Below, piece after piece: positions 15,377 through 28,250 of a DNA stretch of 64,000 nucleotides. The stretch's first letter is position 1. Each line of letters begins with the position of its first letter. Under the pieces are notes generated by a model, which did not search any database, was not told the DNA's origin, and saw only the letters and a list, made by a program, of their open reading frames with translations. The position numbers were made by a program, and so were the translations under genes. The stretch comes from Sepiola atlantica. Its lineage: Eukaryota; Mollusca; Cephalopoda; Sepiida; Sepiolidae. Where the stretch lies: the NCBI GenBank assembly GCA_963556195.1, contig OY744535.1:87553949-87617948 (forward strand), read 5' to 3'.

Positions 15377-15441
<65 letters not shown>
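15377..15441. repeat. (TA)n tract
   Basis: Pure TA of about 65 bases. Confidence 0.9.
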
Positions 15442-15445
<4 letters not shown>

Positions 15446-15609
15446 CTAAAAAAAATCAGTGGGACTTGCTAGCTTGGTTAAATATAATCACCAGGCAAAC
15501 ATGTTGACATGAAATAATAAGATAAAATGTGTCAGTAAGTTATCATACATATTCGCTAACATATCTCTATCGCTCATTCTCTGATCCTATCTCTCTCTTG
15601 ATATCTCTT

Positions 15610-18599
<2,990 letters not shown>

Positions 18600-19655
18600 C
18601 TATGCTATCAATGCCAGAGCCGTAGCTATCTTTCGATATACTGCCGGTATACTTGACTGGGATGTAGATAAAACAAAAAGTTTGGATACCAAAACACAGT
18701 ACATGCTTACAATTTATTAAGCTTTTGCAAAGAAAGAAAATGCAGATCGATTGTATCTTATTTTAAAGGAAAATGCTGTGAATATAAAAGATCGCTGTCT
18801 ATATGAATATATTTCTGAAAGTAATGAGATTCCTCTTCGTCAAGTAAAAAAGAGGTAATACTAAGAACTGGGGTGAAAAAGAATCACATGCTACAAAAGA
18901 GAAAGTATTTGTAAAGAGATTACACAGTGTATTCTTAAAGAATACTGCATTAAAAATTAATAACAACTGGAATTGGTTGTTCAGTAGTTATCTCAAAAGA
19001 TCAACGAGAGCAACTTAATGGCAGTCCATGAACAAGCAACCCACACTAAGTCCATCAAAAGATACATTGACAAAACTGCATAATCTATGATATGTTGATT
19101 GTGTAATGAAAGGGAATACACATTAACGCATTTTGTGTATGAATGTGTAATGCTGGCACCACATCAGTATAACAAATGGAGACACAACAAAGTCGCTCAG
19201 GTATGTCACTAGACTATATGGAAACTTTATAAATTCGACCAGAATGAGAAGTGGTATTATAATAAGACAGAAGTTATACAGGAGATCAGGAATAGCAAAC
19301 TTCGATTAGACATACGCATACAGACTGATCAGGTTCTTGAACATTCAACACCCGACTTAATGTTTCTAAACAAAAACAAAAGAAATTGGTTAATCATTGA
19401 TTTGGCCTGCCTCTTTCGATACGAGAGTGCAGGACAAAGAAAACGAAAATAAAAATAAAAATCAAGATCTAAAATGGGAATTAGTTCGGCTATGGAAATG
19501 TAAAGACGTATAGGTATGTCCCGCAGTAATTGGAACGCTTTGAACAATAACAAGAATCCACCATAAATAACTTAAACAGATTGACAATAATATTTCTTTT
19601 CCAATTCGTCAAAAGGCTTTCCTGTTAGGAACAGCGAAAGTGTAAAGGTACAGCT
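18600..19655 (+). pseudogene. LINE relic, RT C-terminus plus restriction-like endonuclease (R2/R4-like)
   Basis: A conceptual + strand reading with stops and frame changes follows the C-terminal third of LINE polyproteins that use a restriction-like endonuclease. In order: a post-RT block reading AVAIFRYTAGILDWDVD (about 18613-18672), an ADRLYL block (18750s), a damaged C-x2-C/H-x4-C zinc finger (about 19090-19140, with a stop inside the CxxC), then the endonuclease core with TDQVLEHSTPDLMFL and IIDLA (about 19327-19410; the PD...D arrangement of the PD-(D/E)xK fold). A final block reads QKAFLLGTAKV near 19615. No RT catalytic core is present, so the copy is 5'-truncated. The family assignment is established knowledge applied to these motifs; R4-like rather than R2 is inference. 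Confidence 0.82.
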
Positions 19656-19739
19656 TGAATGTCGTCTTTCAATGGAATTGATTTGACGTTTAAAAAAAGG
19701 AATCTTCAACTAAAAACATATAAAAGTAGAACTACTATG

Positions 19740-19740
19740 A

Positions 19741-19772
<32 letters not shown>

Positions 19773-19806
19773 TAATAATAATGATAATAATAATAATAAT
19801 AATGAT
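19740..19806. repeat. (AAT)n microsatellite, likely 3' tail of the LINE relic
   Basis: About 65 bases of AAT units with a few ATG interruptions, 85 bp past the last LINE coding block. Some LINEs of this class end in short microsatellite tails, so it may be the element's 3' end; it could also be independent. Confidence 0.75.
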
Positions 19807-19807
19807 A

Positions 19808-20143
19808 CTATTTTCGCTTTTTGTTTGAGTTGAAAGTAATTGAAATAAAAAAGAAGTAACGTGTCATGTGACAGAAAAAGTTTCCGTTATGTTTTAAGGA
19901 GCCGATGACCATTTAAATTCTCGAGCGTACCGTTTGAAGACGCATTTTTGGTAGATAGATAAATGTAATATTTATTGTGAATGTTAATGCTAACTGATAC
20001 AAAGCTTCTGAGATTTAACTTCGGGGGTCGAGAGATAATATTTTTGCTTTTTTTTTAGGTTGAAGGCATTTGAAATCCCTCAGAACAACTAGTCAAGTGA
20101 GAGATAAAAAGTGTCCGTTATTTTTTTTAATCTTGACCGAACC
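19808..20143. repeat. diverged direct repeat of about 105 bp, period about 228 bp
   Basis: The segment from about 19808 (TTCGCTTTTTGTTTGAGTTG) to 19910 recurs from about 20036 (TTTGCTTTTTTTTTAGGTTG) to 20143. The shared order is a GTTGAA..TTGAAAT block, a GTCA(A)GTGA block, a GTTTCCGTTA or GTGTCCGTTA block, then GACC. Origin unknown; possibly LINE 3' UTR. Confidence 0.6.
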
Positions 20144-20255
20144 TTTGATAATATGGCATCAAATTATCATACAAACATGAGAAGAGAATCTATTGTATTT
20201 CTTGTATTATTATTTAAGAGTATCTTATAAAACTTATACCAAATAATTTTGTAAT

Positions 20256-20258
20256 ATG

Positions 20259-20323
<65 letters not shown>
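20256..20323. repeat. (TA)n tract
   Basis: (TA)n with one TGTA break. Confidence 0.9.
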
Positions 20324-20325
<2 letters not shown>

Positions 20326-20814
20326 TTTCTTTATTTTTAAACATTTTTAAATATTTATTATATCTTATCTTATTTTTTTTATTGATCTATTTTTTATTTT
20401 TTATTAAAAACATTTTTATTTGTTATGTTTATTCTTCGTAAAATCGTCTTCATGTATGCGTGAACTTCATGAAAATGAGAGAAACACTATCTCTGTGACA
20501 AGATAACAGGTACACCACGTATGAGGCTTGTGTTGCTACAAACACCAAACCATGATAAATGTCTATAAATATCAATAAATGCCGTGGAATGTCATGATGG
20601 GCAGGTGCTCCTTCGATGCCCAACTTTAATATCAGAGACAAGACCATGGACAAAAAACACGTAACTAACCCATCAAATTCCATGTATGATAAGGACACAG
20701 ACCAAACATAAGATATCAAGAATGAAAAGAGCACACCAACAAGCCATATGAAGTAATGGACCACACAATAGAACATACTGGTAATTAAATGCTACTATAA
20801 ATATCGCTACCCTA
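20324..20814. other. possible LINE 5' region, nothing firm
   Basis: Sequence directly upstream of the second LINE. A partly open - frame at 20450-20776 has no recognisable domain. It may belong to the LINE's 5' part, but I cannot show that. Confidence 0.35.
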
Positions 20815-21640
20815 CAGAAAGAGGATACCGGAACCGAATGAAATATTTATGGGACATACTGACTTCCATACAACGGAACACATGATAACAGATCAGCAAT
20901 ACACATATTCAAGACAGAGATGTTCTCGGAGATGAAATGATGGGAAAGAAAACAAAAGAGAAATGGCGTGACAGATCACGAAACACAACATGATTAAAAC
21001 TCCTAGAAAGAATACGGGAAAAAATAAACACAGAAACTGAAGAGGTCGGAGACGACGAACGCATAGAACTCACTGTGGAAAAAGAAAGAGAAGTGGAAAT
21101 ACCAAACGATTAATGTCTGAGAACAAAACAAAACTCCCATCCCTAAAGAACGAAGAATGGAAGAATGTATACGTTGAAACAGAGAAAGTAAACAGTACTC
21201 GCGTACATTCCAACATACACTATCACAGACTAACACAACTTAATATATGCGGGGCAAAATCAATAAGTATGAAACTATAAAGATAAACAACTGGCTAAAA
21301 GAACAGACAGACAAAATGTAGATAGGAGATCAGACTTGAAACTCAGATCAACAAACTTTTTAAAAAAGCTAACACCGTAAACAGGATGAGGAAGGACAGT
21401 AAACAATGGGAAAGCAGAACTCCAAATCACAAAGAAACACACTAAATAAGAAACATGAACTAAGACAAAAGATATCAGCAAACGAAGAAAGATTAAGACT
21501 ATACATATACAAATTATAACAGTAGGAACAGAACAGGACCTTTGAAAACAATCAAAACCAGTTGTACAAAAACGTAAACGGAGAAAGAACAACAATGGAA
21601 CAACCAGACCTAACAGAAACAAAACATTTCTAGAGCAAGA
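20815..21640 (+). pseudogene. LINE N-terminal region before the RT domain
   Basis: The reading begins with RGYRNRMKYLWDI at about 20820, continues with a charged stretch ending VEKEREVEIPND near 21110, then a basic helix-like block around 21455-21500 (LRQKISANEERLRLYIYKL) and an NRTFENNQNQLYKNVNGE block near 21530-21580. These match the N-terminal region seen in restriction-endonuclease LINEs of invertebrates. Several stops interrupt it. Long - strand frames here (for example 21275-21841) are shadows caused by the A-rich + strand. Confidence 0.75.
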
Positions 21641-22805
21641 GATGAGAGAAACAGCTGCGAACCACCACACACATGCTAAATGGCTGAAAGAAATTAAATA
21701 TAAACTACCAAAATTGAAGAAGGAACATACACAAAATATTATAAATGAAATTATTAAGACAACACTAAAGAAAATGGCAAACTGGAAAGCAACAGGTCGC
21801 GATGGAATACATGCGTACCGGTTCAATAAATTAACGAGCATACATCAAAGGCTGGCATAGAATCTGAGAGGATGTATAGATAAAACAGACGCACCAGAGT
21901 GTATGACCAAAAAGAAGGACAACGCTTATACCAATCGACGCCAAGAAGGGAACGATGTCAATCAATTACACACCAATAACCTGTTTACCAACACTGTAGA
22001 AAATGCTAACGACACAACTGCGAAAGCAACGTTCCCATTTTCTGAAAATCCGTGGGCTACTTCCCAAGGAACAGAAATTGTGCCAGAAAATGAACAAGAG
22101 GAACGTATGTTCTGTTTATCAACAATGTTGGAAATCCTGACGGCACAACAGAGAGAAAACATCTACCAATTACTAAGCAAACGGGAATGTCTCGCTAGAG
22201 AATAAACAGGATGCCGTAAATAGAAAAGAGGGACGCATGATCTGATTTACATCGATCAAAACATCATAAAAGAAGTTAAAAACTAGTAACAGAACATATC
22301 TAGGGCATTGATTGACTACAAGAAAGCGTACAAGAGAATCCCTCAAGCATGGATAATTGATTGCTTAAAATGTACAGGATACCCGACAAGACTAGTAATC
22401 TCATCAAGAATGCTATGGGAACATTAAGATTAGCACTTACAGCTGGAGGACAACACTTGACGGATATCAAAATACAGGCATACATTTTCCAAGGATACTC
22501 CTTATTACTACTACTATGTATCATAGCCATTGTGCCATTTAACTAAATACTCAGAAAATGTGATGCCGGAAACAAGTTCTCAGCCAGAGAACAAAGAATA
22601 AACCATTTCATGTACATGGACGACTTGACATTACTTGGAAAAAGCAAAACGAAACGGGAAAAGCTGATGAATACCACCAGAATCTTTAGTCAAAACATTC
22701 AAATGAAATTCGGAGTGGAACAGTGTGCACTACATGTGATTAAAAACATAATCGAAACGACTAAGAACATGGAACTTCCAAAACAAGAGCAGAGGAGAGT
22801 ATAAG
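21641..22805 (+). pseudogene. LINE reverse transcriptase, broken
   Basis: RT blocks in order: KMANWKATGRDGIHAY (about 21770-21820; family form is WKxPGPDG), TTLIPIDAKKG and YTPITCLPTL (21920-22004), TGCRK..RGTHDL (22208-22240), motif A ALIDYKKAYKR (22309-22338), motif B region IFQGYSL (22484-22504; the expected Asp after FQG is Tyr) and motif C FMYMDDLTLLGKS (about 22606-22645). The CLPTL/CLSTM block occurs twice about 100 bp apart, which suggests a small internal duplication. Stops and frameshifts make it non-functional. The YMDD motif is intact and FQGD is lost. Confidence 0.87.
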
Positions 22806-23084
22806 GCGAACAAGATAGCTAAATAAAATAGAAGTTTTAGACGCAGACATAATAAAATCAACATAAATGAAAGTGAAGATTGGAAAAGAGTATCTGAGAG
22901 ATACAAGAAAGGTCTTATAAACAACATTATATAGCAGAAACCTAATCAAAGGAATAGATACATAGGCAGGGTCACTAATATGATACTCTGGCCCATGCAT
23001 AGGCTGAACTAACGAAGACCACAGGAACCTTGACAGTAGGACTAGAAAATTGATGACCATGCACATACACTACATCTAAAAGAC

Positions 23085-23712
23085 GATACATACAGCTTCT
23101 ACGTGAGAAAAAACGAAGGAGGAAAAGAACAGGTAAGTATTGAAGACTGTGTGGGCGACACTAAAAAGAGCTAGAGAAATACATAAACGAGAACACAGAA
23201 AAGCTGATCATCGCATCAAAGACACCGTTCCAACAAACAACACAAGAAGCACCGAAACCAGACACCAACAGGCATAAAATAGTGGGACGAAAAACAACTG
23301 CATGAACTCTTCATGAGACTGACAAAGGAAACACTAACGAAAATAGCAGGGAATGACTAAAAAATCAAACTTGAACAGAGAATAATAAGTTATTACTATG
23401 GCTGCACAGAACAATGCGATTTAGATAAACTACATTAAAGCTTAAATGGATAACCCCTAGCAAAACCGTAAATGCAGACTCTGTGGAAAACGAGACAGAA
23501 CAGCACATCATATAATAAGTAAATGTAGCAAACTCGTTCAAACGAATGCAAGAACATACATGACTGTGTGGGGAAAGAAGTACACTAGGAGCTGTGCAAA
23601 CACTTGAATTTCGAATACGGAGGCAAATGGTACAAACATAAACCAAAACTCTATTGGAAAACGAAAAAAAAAACCTGTGATGTGTATATACAAACAAATA
23701 CACTCATACAAG
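23085..23712 (+). pseudogene. LINE post-RT linker, CxxC zinc finger and start of endonuclease
   Basis: The linker block reads VRKNEGGKEQVSIEDC at 23100-23150 and WDEKQLHELFMRLTKE near 23285-23330. The zinc finger follows as KCRLCGKRD...HHIISKC (23468-23515), a C-x2-C...H-x4-C pattern. The block FEYGGKWYKHKPKLYW (about 23612-23660) opens the endonuclease domain, and TLIQ at 23700-23712 is its last piece before the LTR insertion. Frame changes occur between these blocks. Confidence 0.82.
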
Positions 23713-24026
23713 TGTAGTACCATATTGCCCCACTAGACGACCATCGACCCCAACGTTGTATTTCCGTGGCCTTCTTCTTTGTCTTCCTCGCCTTAGCCGT
23801 GTCGTCCATCCACTGACGAATCATCGAGGGCACGACAATGGTCCACAAGTTAAAATAAAAGAAACACAACTCTCGATAAATAACACGAACACATATACGT
23901 TGTGGATAACTTAGTTTGAACTATGAGTGTGTGTGACACCGTCGTGGACTGTCGACACCCCTATAGTCGTTGCTTAAGTCGTCAGCTCATCTCATCGTTT
24001 CCCGGTCCGATTCGCTTAGTAATAGT

Positions 24027-24168
24027 GAGTATCCTTGGAAAATGTATGCCTGTATTTTGATATCCGTCAAGTGTTGTCCTCCAGCTGTAAGTGCTAATCT
24101 AAATGTTCCCATAGCATTCTTGATGAGATTACTAATCTTGCCGGGTATCCTGTACATTTTAAGCAATC
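24027..24168 (-). repeat. inverted 142-bp copy of the neighbouring LINE RT segment
   Basis: This segment is the reverse complement of 22359-22500, of equal length, with three mismatches that I count. It covers the stretch from just after RT motif A to motif B and carries the same GGATAC codon pair (Gly-Tyr in place of Gly-Asp) as the LINE copy here, so it was probably copied from this LINE or a very close relative. Confidence 0.92.
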
Positions 24169-24342
24169 GCTGAGGTTCGATCCTAACTTCCCGGCTTCTC
24201 TCTGAAACCCAAACTTGTCAAGTTTTGTCATAAACCTTACTGTCGTCAAACTAACCTACCTTTCTGTCGTCAGATGTCGTAAAAAAACCGTCACTCCTAA
24301 ATGTCGTGTTCGGTATTTATTTCTTAGTCACCTGTCCTGAAC

Positions 24343-24486
24343 AATGAAAACTGACCACTACCGCATTCATTTCTTTTTGTCTTTGTCGATGAGTCATTTC
24401 TTATCCATCCTCGCAGCCTTCATTACTGACCACTACCGCATTTTGTTTGTCTCTGTCGATTAGTCACTTCCTATCCTCGCGGCCTC
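24343..24486. repeat. two-copy tandem duplication of about 65-80 bp inside the solo LTR
   Basis: Two copies start ACTGACCACTACCGCATT and end with TCCTCGC(A/G)GCCT; the first carries extra bases after the start. Confidence 0.85.
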
Positions 24487-24498
24487 CAGTGTATCACA

Positions 24499-24815
24499 CA
24501 AGCAAAGAGGCCTGATGTTATTATTATTAACATGAAGGAAATATGTTGAAAAATCGTAGACATCGCCGTTCCAGCAAACCACAGAGTAAAAATCAAATAG
24601 ACGGAAAAACGAAGCACATACACATAACTAGTCATGAACTGAAAGTAATATGGAGCATGAAGAATGTGTGTATGATACCTATGAGGGTAGGAGCACTAGG
24701 AACAACCCCAAAAATCATGGAGAAAAGACTGCAAAAAATTGGAATCAAAGGAGCCAACGATACTATACAAAGGACGGCAATGATCAAAACAGCTGCAATC
24801 TGAAGTACATTTCTT
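24499..24815 (+). pseudogene. LINE restriction-like endonuclease end
   Basis: The reading resumes directly after the solo LTR as AKRPDVIIIN, then IVDIAVP (about 24559-24580). The PD...D pattern of a PD-(D/E)xK nuclease is therefore present. It continues as HELKVIWSMKNVCMIPMRVG (about 24630-24690), ALGTTPKIMEKRLQKIGI and a last block IQRTAMIKTAAI near 24764-24800. These are the conserved C-terminal blocks of the family. Stops and at least one frame change make it inactive. Confidence 0.85.
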
Positions 24816-25232
24816 AAATGCGGAAACCCACGTACATAAGCTACAAAGGATAACTAGTCACAAAAAATGTATAACAGGGAGAAAACAAAACCACGCGAAG
24901 AACACAAAACGAAGCAATAAAAAGATACTGCAAGAAACATCACTTCATAATCTATCCCCTCCAATAAATTACATCGTCCTCAACTAACACCAGCCAAAAA
25001 GTAAAGACAGACACAGAAATTACCAGGAACACAATAAGCTCTTACCCTTCCCCCCTCATAAATGGTGGCGGCCTAGGCTGACACCAGACAAAATATTTGT
25101 AGAGGGCCAAAGAGGGTGAGAAGACCGAGGAGGGACAACACAAACCAGACCTCCACTGGATAAATGCAGAGAATGTTGGAACCATGTGAGAGGCTCATTG
25201 CCATCCAACTCGCAATGGTAAGCGGCTGTTGC
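24816..25232. other. no gene seen
   Basis: A-rich sequence from the LINE end to the target site of the next retroelement. It may include LINE 3' UTR. A - frame at 25056-25361 overlaps the LTR and has no domain. Confidence 0.45.
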
Positions 25233-25237
25233 CATAT

Positions 25238-25491
25238 GGTAATAGTATGTTGTGAATTGTGTTCCTTTAACCGTGCAACGCGTTTTTCCTTCTTTTTCCT
25301 CCGTCTTCTCCCAACGTATCCAATCTTCGTGACGTTCTCTACTCGACTGCCCCCGATCCAAAAGACACCGCTTTTATGTAGCCTTCTTGCTACACCTAAT
25401 TTGTATAATGCAACCCTCTCAGTCTCGTAATTTAATGGGCGTGGGTTCGCGCCTCGGTGTTACGACTGTCTCCTTCCGAGCCGTCACTACA
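25238..25491 (-). repeat. 3' LTR of the gypsy-type element
   Basis: 254 bp, matching 28664-28918. Read on - it starts TGTAGTGACGG. Its last base pair has changed (CA to CC), while the other LTR keeps TG...CA. The end of the pol frame reads about 20 codons into it. Confidence 0.92.
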
Positions 25492-25971
25492 CTCCCTCCT
25501 GATCTCATGATCACAAATATGAGACCTCGACGGTCGTCTTTGCCGGATGCTCCTTCGCAAAAGTGGGGCTTCTTTAGAGGTGTGGGCTTCTTCGGGGGTG
25601 TGGGACTCTTCAGGATTGCGGGCTTCTACTTTTGTCTCGGGTAAATCATCCGACTCCGTGTCGTCGTCAGTTATCAGACTCTCTGAAGATGTTGCGCTGT
25701 CAGAATCTTCCTCTAACGAGAGTATACTGTAGCGTAGGCGCAGGTCCTTCACATGTCTGGGCATTCCATTAACCGCGACAGATTGTGGACTGATTAGTTC
25801 TGTTACCCGACCTGTGCCAAAACTCGTGGTGCAGCGATTCTCCGGTGACTTCACCCACACGCAGTCTCCAACCTGGTAAGGACCGTGTTCAGGACCTGAT
25901 GATGATGGCACCACGTCAACCCCTTTTACCCTCACTTCGTAACGGTAGATCGCATTGGCTGGTGCGGTCAA
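25432..25971 (-). pseudogene. integrase C-terminal domain
   Basis: A frame of about 179 codons carries the SH3-like block YQVGDCVWVKSPE...GTGRVTELISPQSVAV (about residues 35-75), then an acidic, Ser/Thr-rich linker with PEE/TPEE repeats and a basic end containing RRSIRQRRPSR. The frame passes through the polypurine tract and stops inside the 3' LTR. It is out of frame with the integrase core by one shift near 25968-25971, where the core frame meets a TGA. Integrase C-terminal domains help bind DNA ends. No start codon is expected, because this is part of a polyprotein. Confidence 0.85.
25492..25500 (-). promoter_or_regulatory. polypurine tract
   Basis: On - the nine bases abutting the 3' LTR read AGGAGGGAG. 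This is where the plus-strand DNA primer is expected in an LTR element. It lies inside the open frame of the pol C-terminus. Confidence 0.8.
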
Positions 25972-27047
25972 TGTGACTCATCGTCTTTTGGTGTGACGTT
26001 ATGCCAGTAGACAGCCTCTTGTATGGGGCAGCTCATTCTAGCCGCAATCCGTTTTACGGTACGGTGGCACCGCTCTGCAATTCCGTTCCCGGCTGGGGCA
26101 TATGCACAACAGAATCTCAGGTTCACGCCCCATTCATCTGCGAAAATCCTGAATTCCCTGCTGCGAAAGGCTGTGTCGTTATCGGTGAGTAGTTCCCGCG
26201 GTGGGCCACGCTAAAAAAAGACAACTCTCAGTTGACCAATCACGCTTGCCGAGTCCTGTCGTGCCAACTGTCTCCACACAGAAAACCGCGACGGGCCACA
26301 ATCTGTGATAGTTAGGAAATGATAATCACCGTAATGTGTAATGTCCATCCCCAACCTCTGCCAGTTGCTGCTCACCTCCAATTTTCCCTTCTCCCAGTGG
26401 ACCGGCGCTGGATCTATTGATTGGCATTCTACGCAGGTTTGTATAACCGACTTAACCGTTGCTTTCGACGTTGCAGGACAAACTCTTCTGGCGAAATAAG
26501 TTGTGCGTCGCACTCCTGGGTGTCCACTGCGTTTGTGAATATCCATGATCTGGGCCGCGTCCAGTTCATCTACGTGTACAGCACCTATCAGGGGCTCGGG
26601 CCCCTTTTCTCTTTTCATTGCGTCAAACCACCGCTGTGGCACGCGCGTCAGTTGGTCGGCCACGTTTTGAATCGATGCAACCAACGTTACGTCCACCGAG
26701 AGCTTGTACTCCATCACAAGCTTCTTGAGTGTGCTCAACCGTCTCCTAATTAGACTCTCACTGGCTACCTTGGTGCGAACTCGTGTTTTCTCAGTTAGAG
26801 TGTCCGACACCCAGTGGTACACACATGCAGAGTCGGTATTTATATGCAATACCTTGCTCTGCCACTGCAAAGCCAAGTTGATGCCCTTCAACACGGCGTC
26901 CAGTTCGGCTAAATTAATATGCTGGGCATCGTTCTCAGGTCGCAGCCAACAAGCATCTTCCAACACTGTCCCCTGTCTTTCCAATGCTACCCCAGTTGCT
27001 AGCGAGCTGGCATCGACCCATACATTCACTTCCCGGCCGTTCACGCA
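25968..27047 (-). pseudogene. RNase H and integrase zinc/catalytic domains
   Basis: The frame continues that of the RT without a shift. RNase H carries VWVDASS (first Asp), NLAELDAV (Glu) and NTDSACV (second Asp). The integrase zinc domain follows (HKRSGHPG...CVECQ, an H2C2 pattern), then the catalytic core with GMDITHYG, LLTDNDTAF and NGIAERCH, so all three acidic D, D, E residues are present. A TAG at 26211-26213 falls between the first and second acidic residues, and the frame ends at TGA near 25968. The domains are otherwise well preserved. Confidence 0.9.
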
Positions 27048-28118
27048 CTAGTCTCCACAAGCTGGATCACTCCGCTTCACTTCATCCATAGTCTCGCACA
27101 TCATATTCCGGAGGAGGGGGTCATCCACTTTGTCATCCCAGCCTTTTGTGATCGAATCGGCTCTCCTCTTAATCACTCCGCATGCCACACGAAGCCATGC
27201 ACACACCGGGAAGTGCCCAACAAGCCTTCCACATAAGAAGAACACAGTTCGTCGTGTGACGATGTAGGGAACTTCTTGAACTGTGTGTCCTCGCTTCCAG
27301 CGCAAGACGCCGCGCTCCCTCCAGACCATTAATCCCAGCACGCATGTGCCGTCCCCCAACCGCTCCGGGTCCTTACATTCCAGTCCGAACCGAGCCAAAT
27401 GTTCCCTGACACAAGACGCGGGCATAACATCTTCGTCGACCAGGATATCATCGATGTAAGCCGATGTTGCGCGGTCCATGGCTTCCTCCTGCGATAGAAC
27501 CGTGCTGACGATACCCTTAATGACGTGGGGAGCCACATTCAATCCAAATCCTAGACGCGTCAGACAGTACCTCTTTCCATCGATCTTCACAGTCTGGTAC
27601 GGCCACAGTGTCTCGTGGATTCGTACTTGGAGGTACGCTCTCATGAGGTCCAGCAGAGACGCGTTAGCTCCTTTCTGGCGCCATTCACGCATCTTAGCAG
27701 CGCAAACATCAGCGTTTGCCGTGAATATGTCCACATGATCGTTAAGTTCGCGATAGTCCATCACTGGGCGCACCTTTGCCTTATTCCGCTGCACCATGGC
27801 CATCAATGGAATCAAACCCTTGGGAGGTCTCAGCCTTTCTTCCGGGTATGGCACGAGCCAACCCTTATTCATCCACGTGCGGAGCTCCTGATCATAATCT
27901 GGTCGAATTTCCGCAGCCACCCGATACTCGGACACTTCATTACGCAGCTCTTCAGGTGCGCAGTTATCTGCCCACTTCCACGACGCGGTCCATGATCGTT
28001 TTTGACTGTCGAAAGTAGCAGTAAAGTCGGGTTCGTTGATGGAGATAGCCGCACACGTAGAAACTTTCCTGTCGCCGATCCGAACCGCTCCTGTCGGTCC
28101 CACAGTGACACCTCCCAA
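27048..28118 (-). pseudogene. gypsy-type reverse transcriptase
   Basis: About 356 codons. The first 30 or so residues look like the tail of a protease or the linker. RT motifs: KVRPVMDYRELND, SLLDLMRAYLQV (motif A with catalytic Asp), LTRLGFGLNVAPHVI (motif B region) and the catalytic box AYIDDILV. The thumb region LGLMVWRERGVLRW follows. The frame ends at an amber TAG (27048-27050), one residue before the RNase H frame, which is in the same phase. All RT catalytic residues are intact. Confidence 0.92.
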
Positions 28119-28170
28119 CGCCTATAAATGGCTTTACCATGTCACTGTGTATATTTAAAACTACTATTAC

Positions 28171-28174
28171 AATA

Positions 28175-28245
<71 letters not shown>
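28171..28245. repeat. (TA)n tract at the truncated 5' side of pol
   Basis: About 75 bases of TA directly upstream (on -) of the RT frame, at the place where protease and gag should be. Confidence 0.9.

Positions 28246-28250
<5 letters not shown>

Larger units (their letters stand above)
23713..24498. mobile_element. solo LTR inserted in the LINE endonuclease gene
   Basis: This 786-bp block starts TGTAGTACC and ends TATCACA (TG...CA ends), with the 4-bp direct repeat CAAG at 23709-23712 and 24499-24502. If the block and one CAAG are ignored, the LINE frame runs from TLIQ straight into AKRPDVIIIN of the endonuclease, which pins both boundaries. No coding sequence lies inside. It contains an inverted LINE fragment (24027-24168) and a tandem duplication (24343-24486). 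The parent LTR family is not recognised. An unusual non-LTR insertion is possible but fits the ends less well. Confidence 0.82.
20815..24815 (+). mobile_element. decayed R2/R4-like LINE split by a solo LTR
   Basis: One LINE polyprotein gene can be followed on + through many stops and frame changes: N-terminal region (20.8-21.64 kb), RT (21.64-22.81), post-RT linker and zinc finger (23.08-23.69), and endonuclease end (24.50-24.81). All blocks are in the right order and spacing once the insertion at 23713-24498 is set aside. It is the same class as the relic 1.2 kb upstream in the same orientation, so the two could be a pair of independent insertions or an old local duplication. Non-functional. 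Confidence 0.88.

Noticed and set aside
21003..21841. Long - strand frames that look like membrane proteins (Phe/Leu/Ser-rich)
   Set aside because: The + strand here is a decayed LINE with A-rich codons; the reverse frames are shadows of it.
24543..24803. Independent small gene starting at an ATG
   Set aside because: Its second half is the LINE endonuclease C-terminus, and the first codons are an out-of-frame read of the same domain.
26421..27995. Several + strand frames of 60-126 codons
   Set aside because: Antisense shadows of the intact-looking gypsy pol gene on -.
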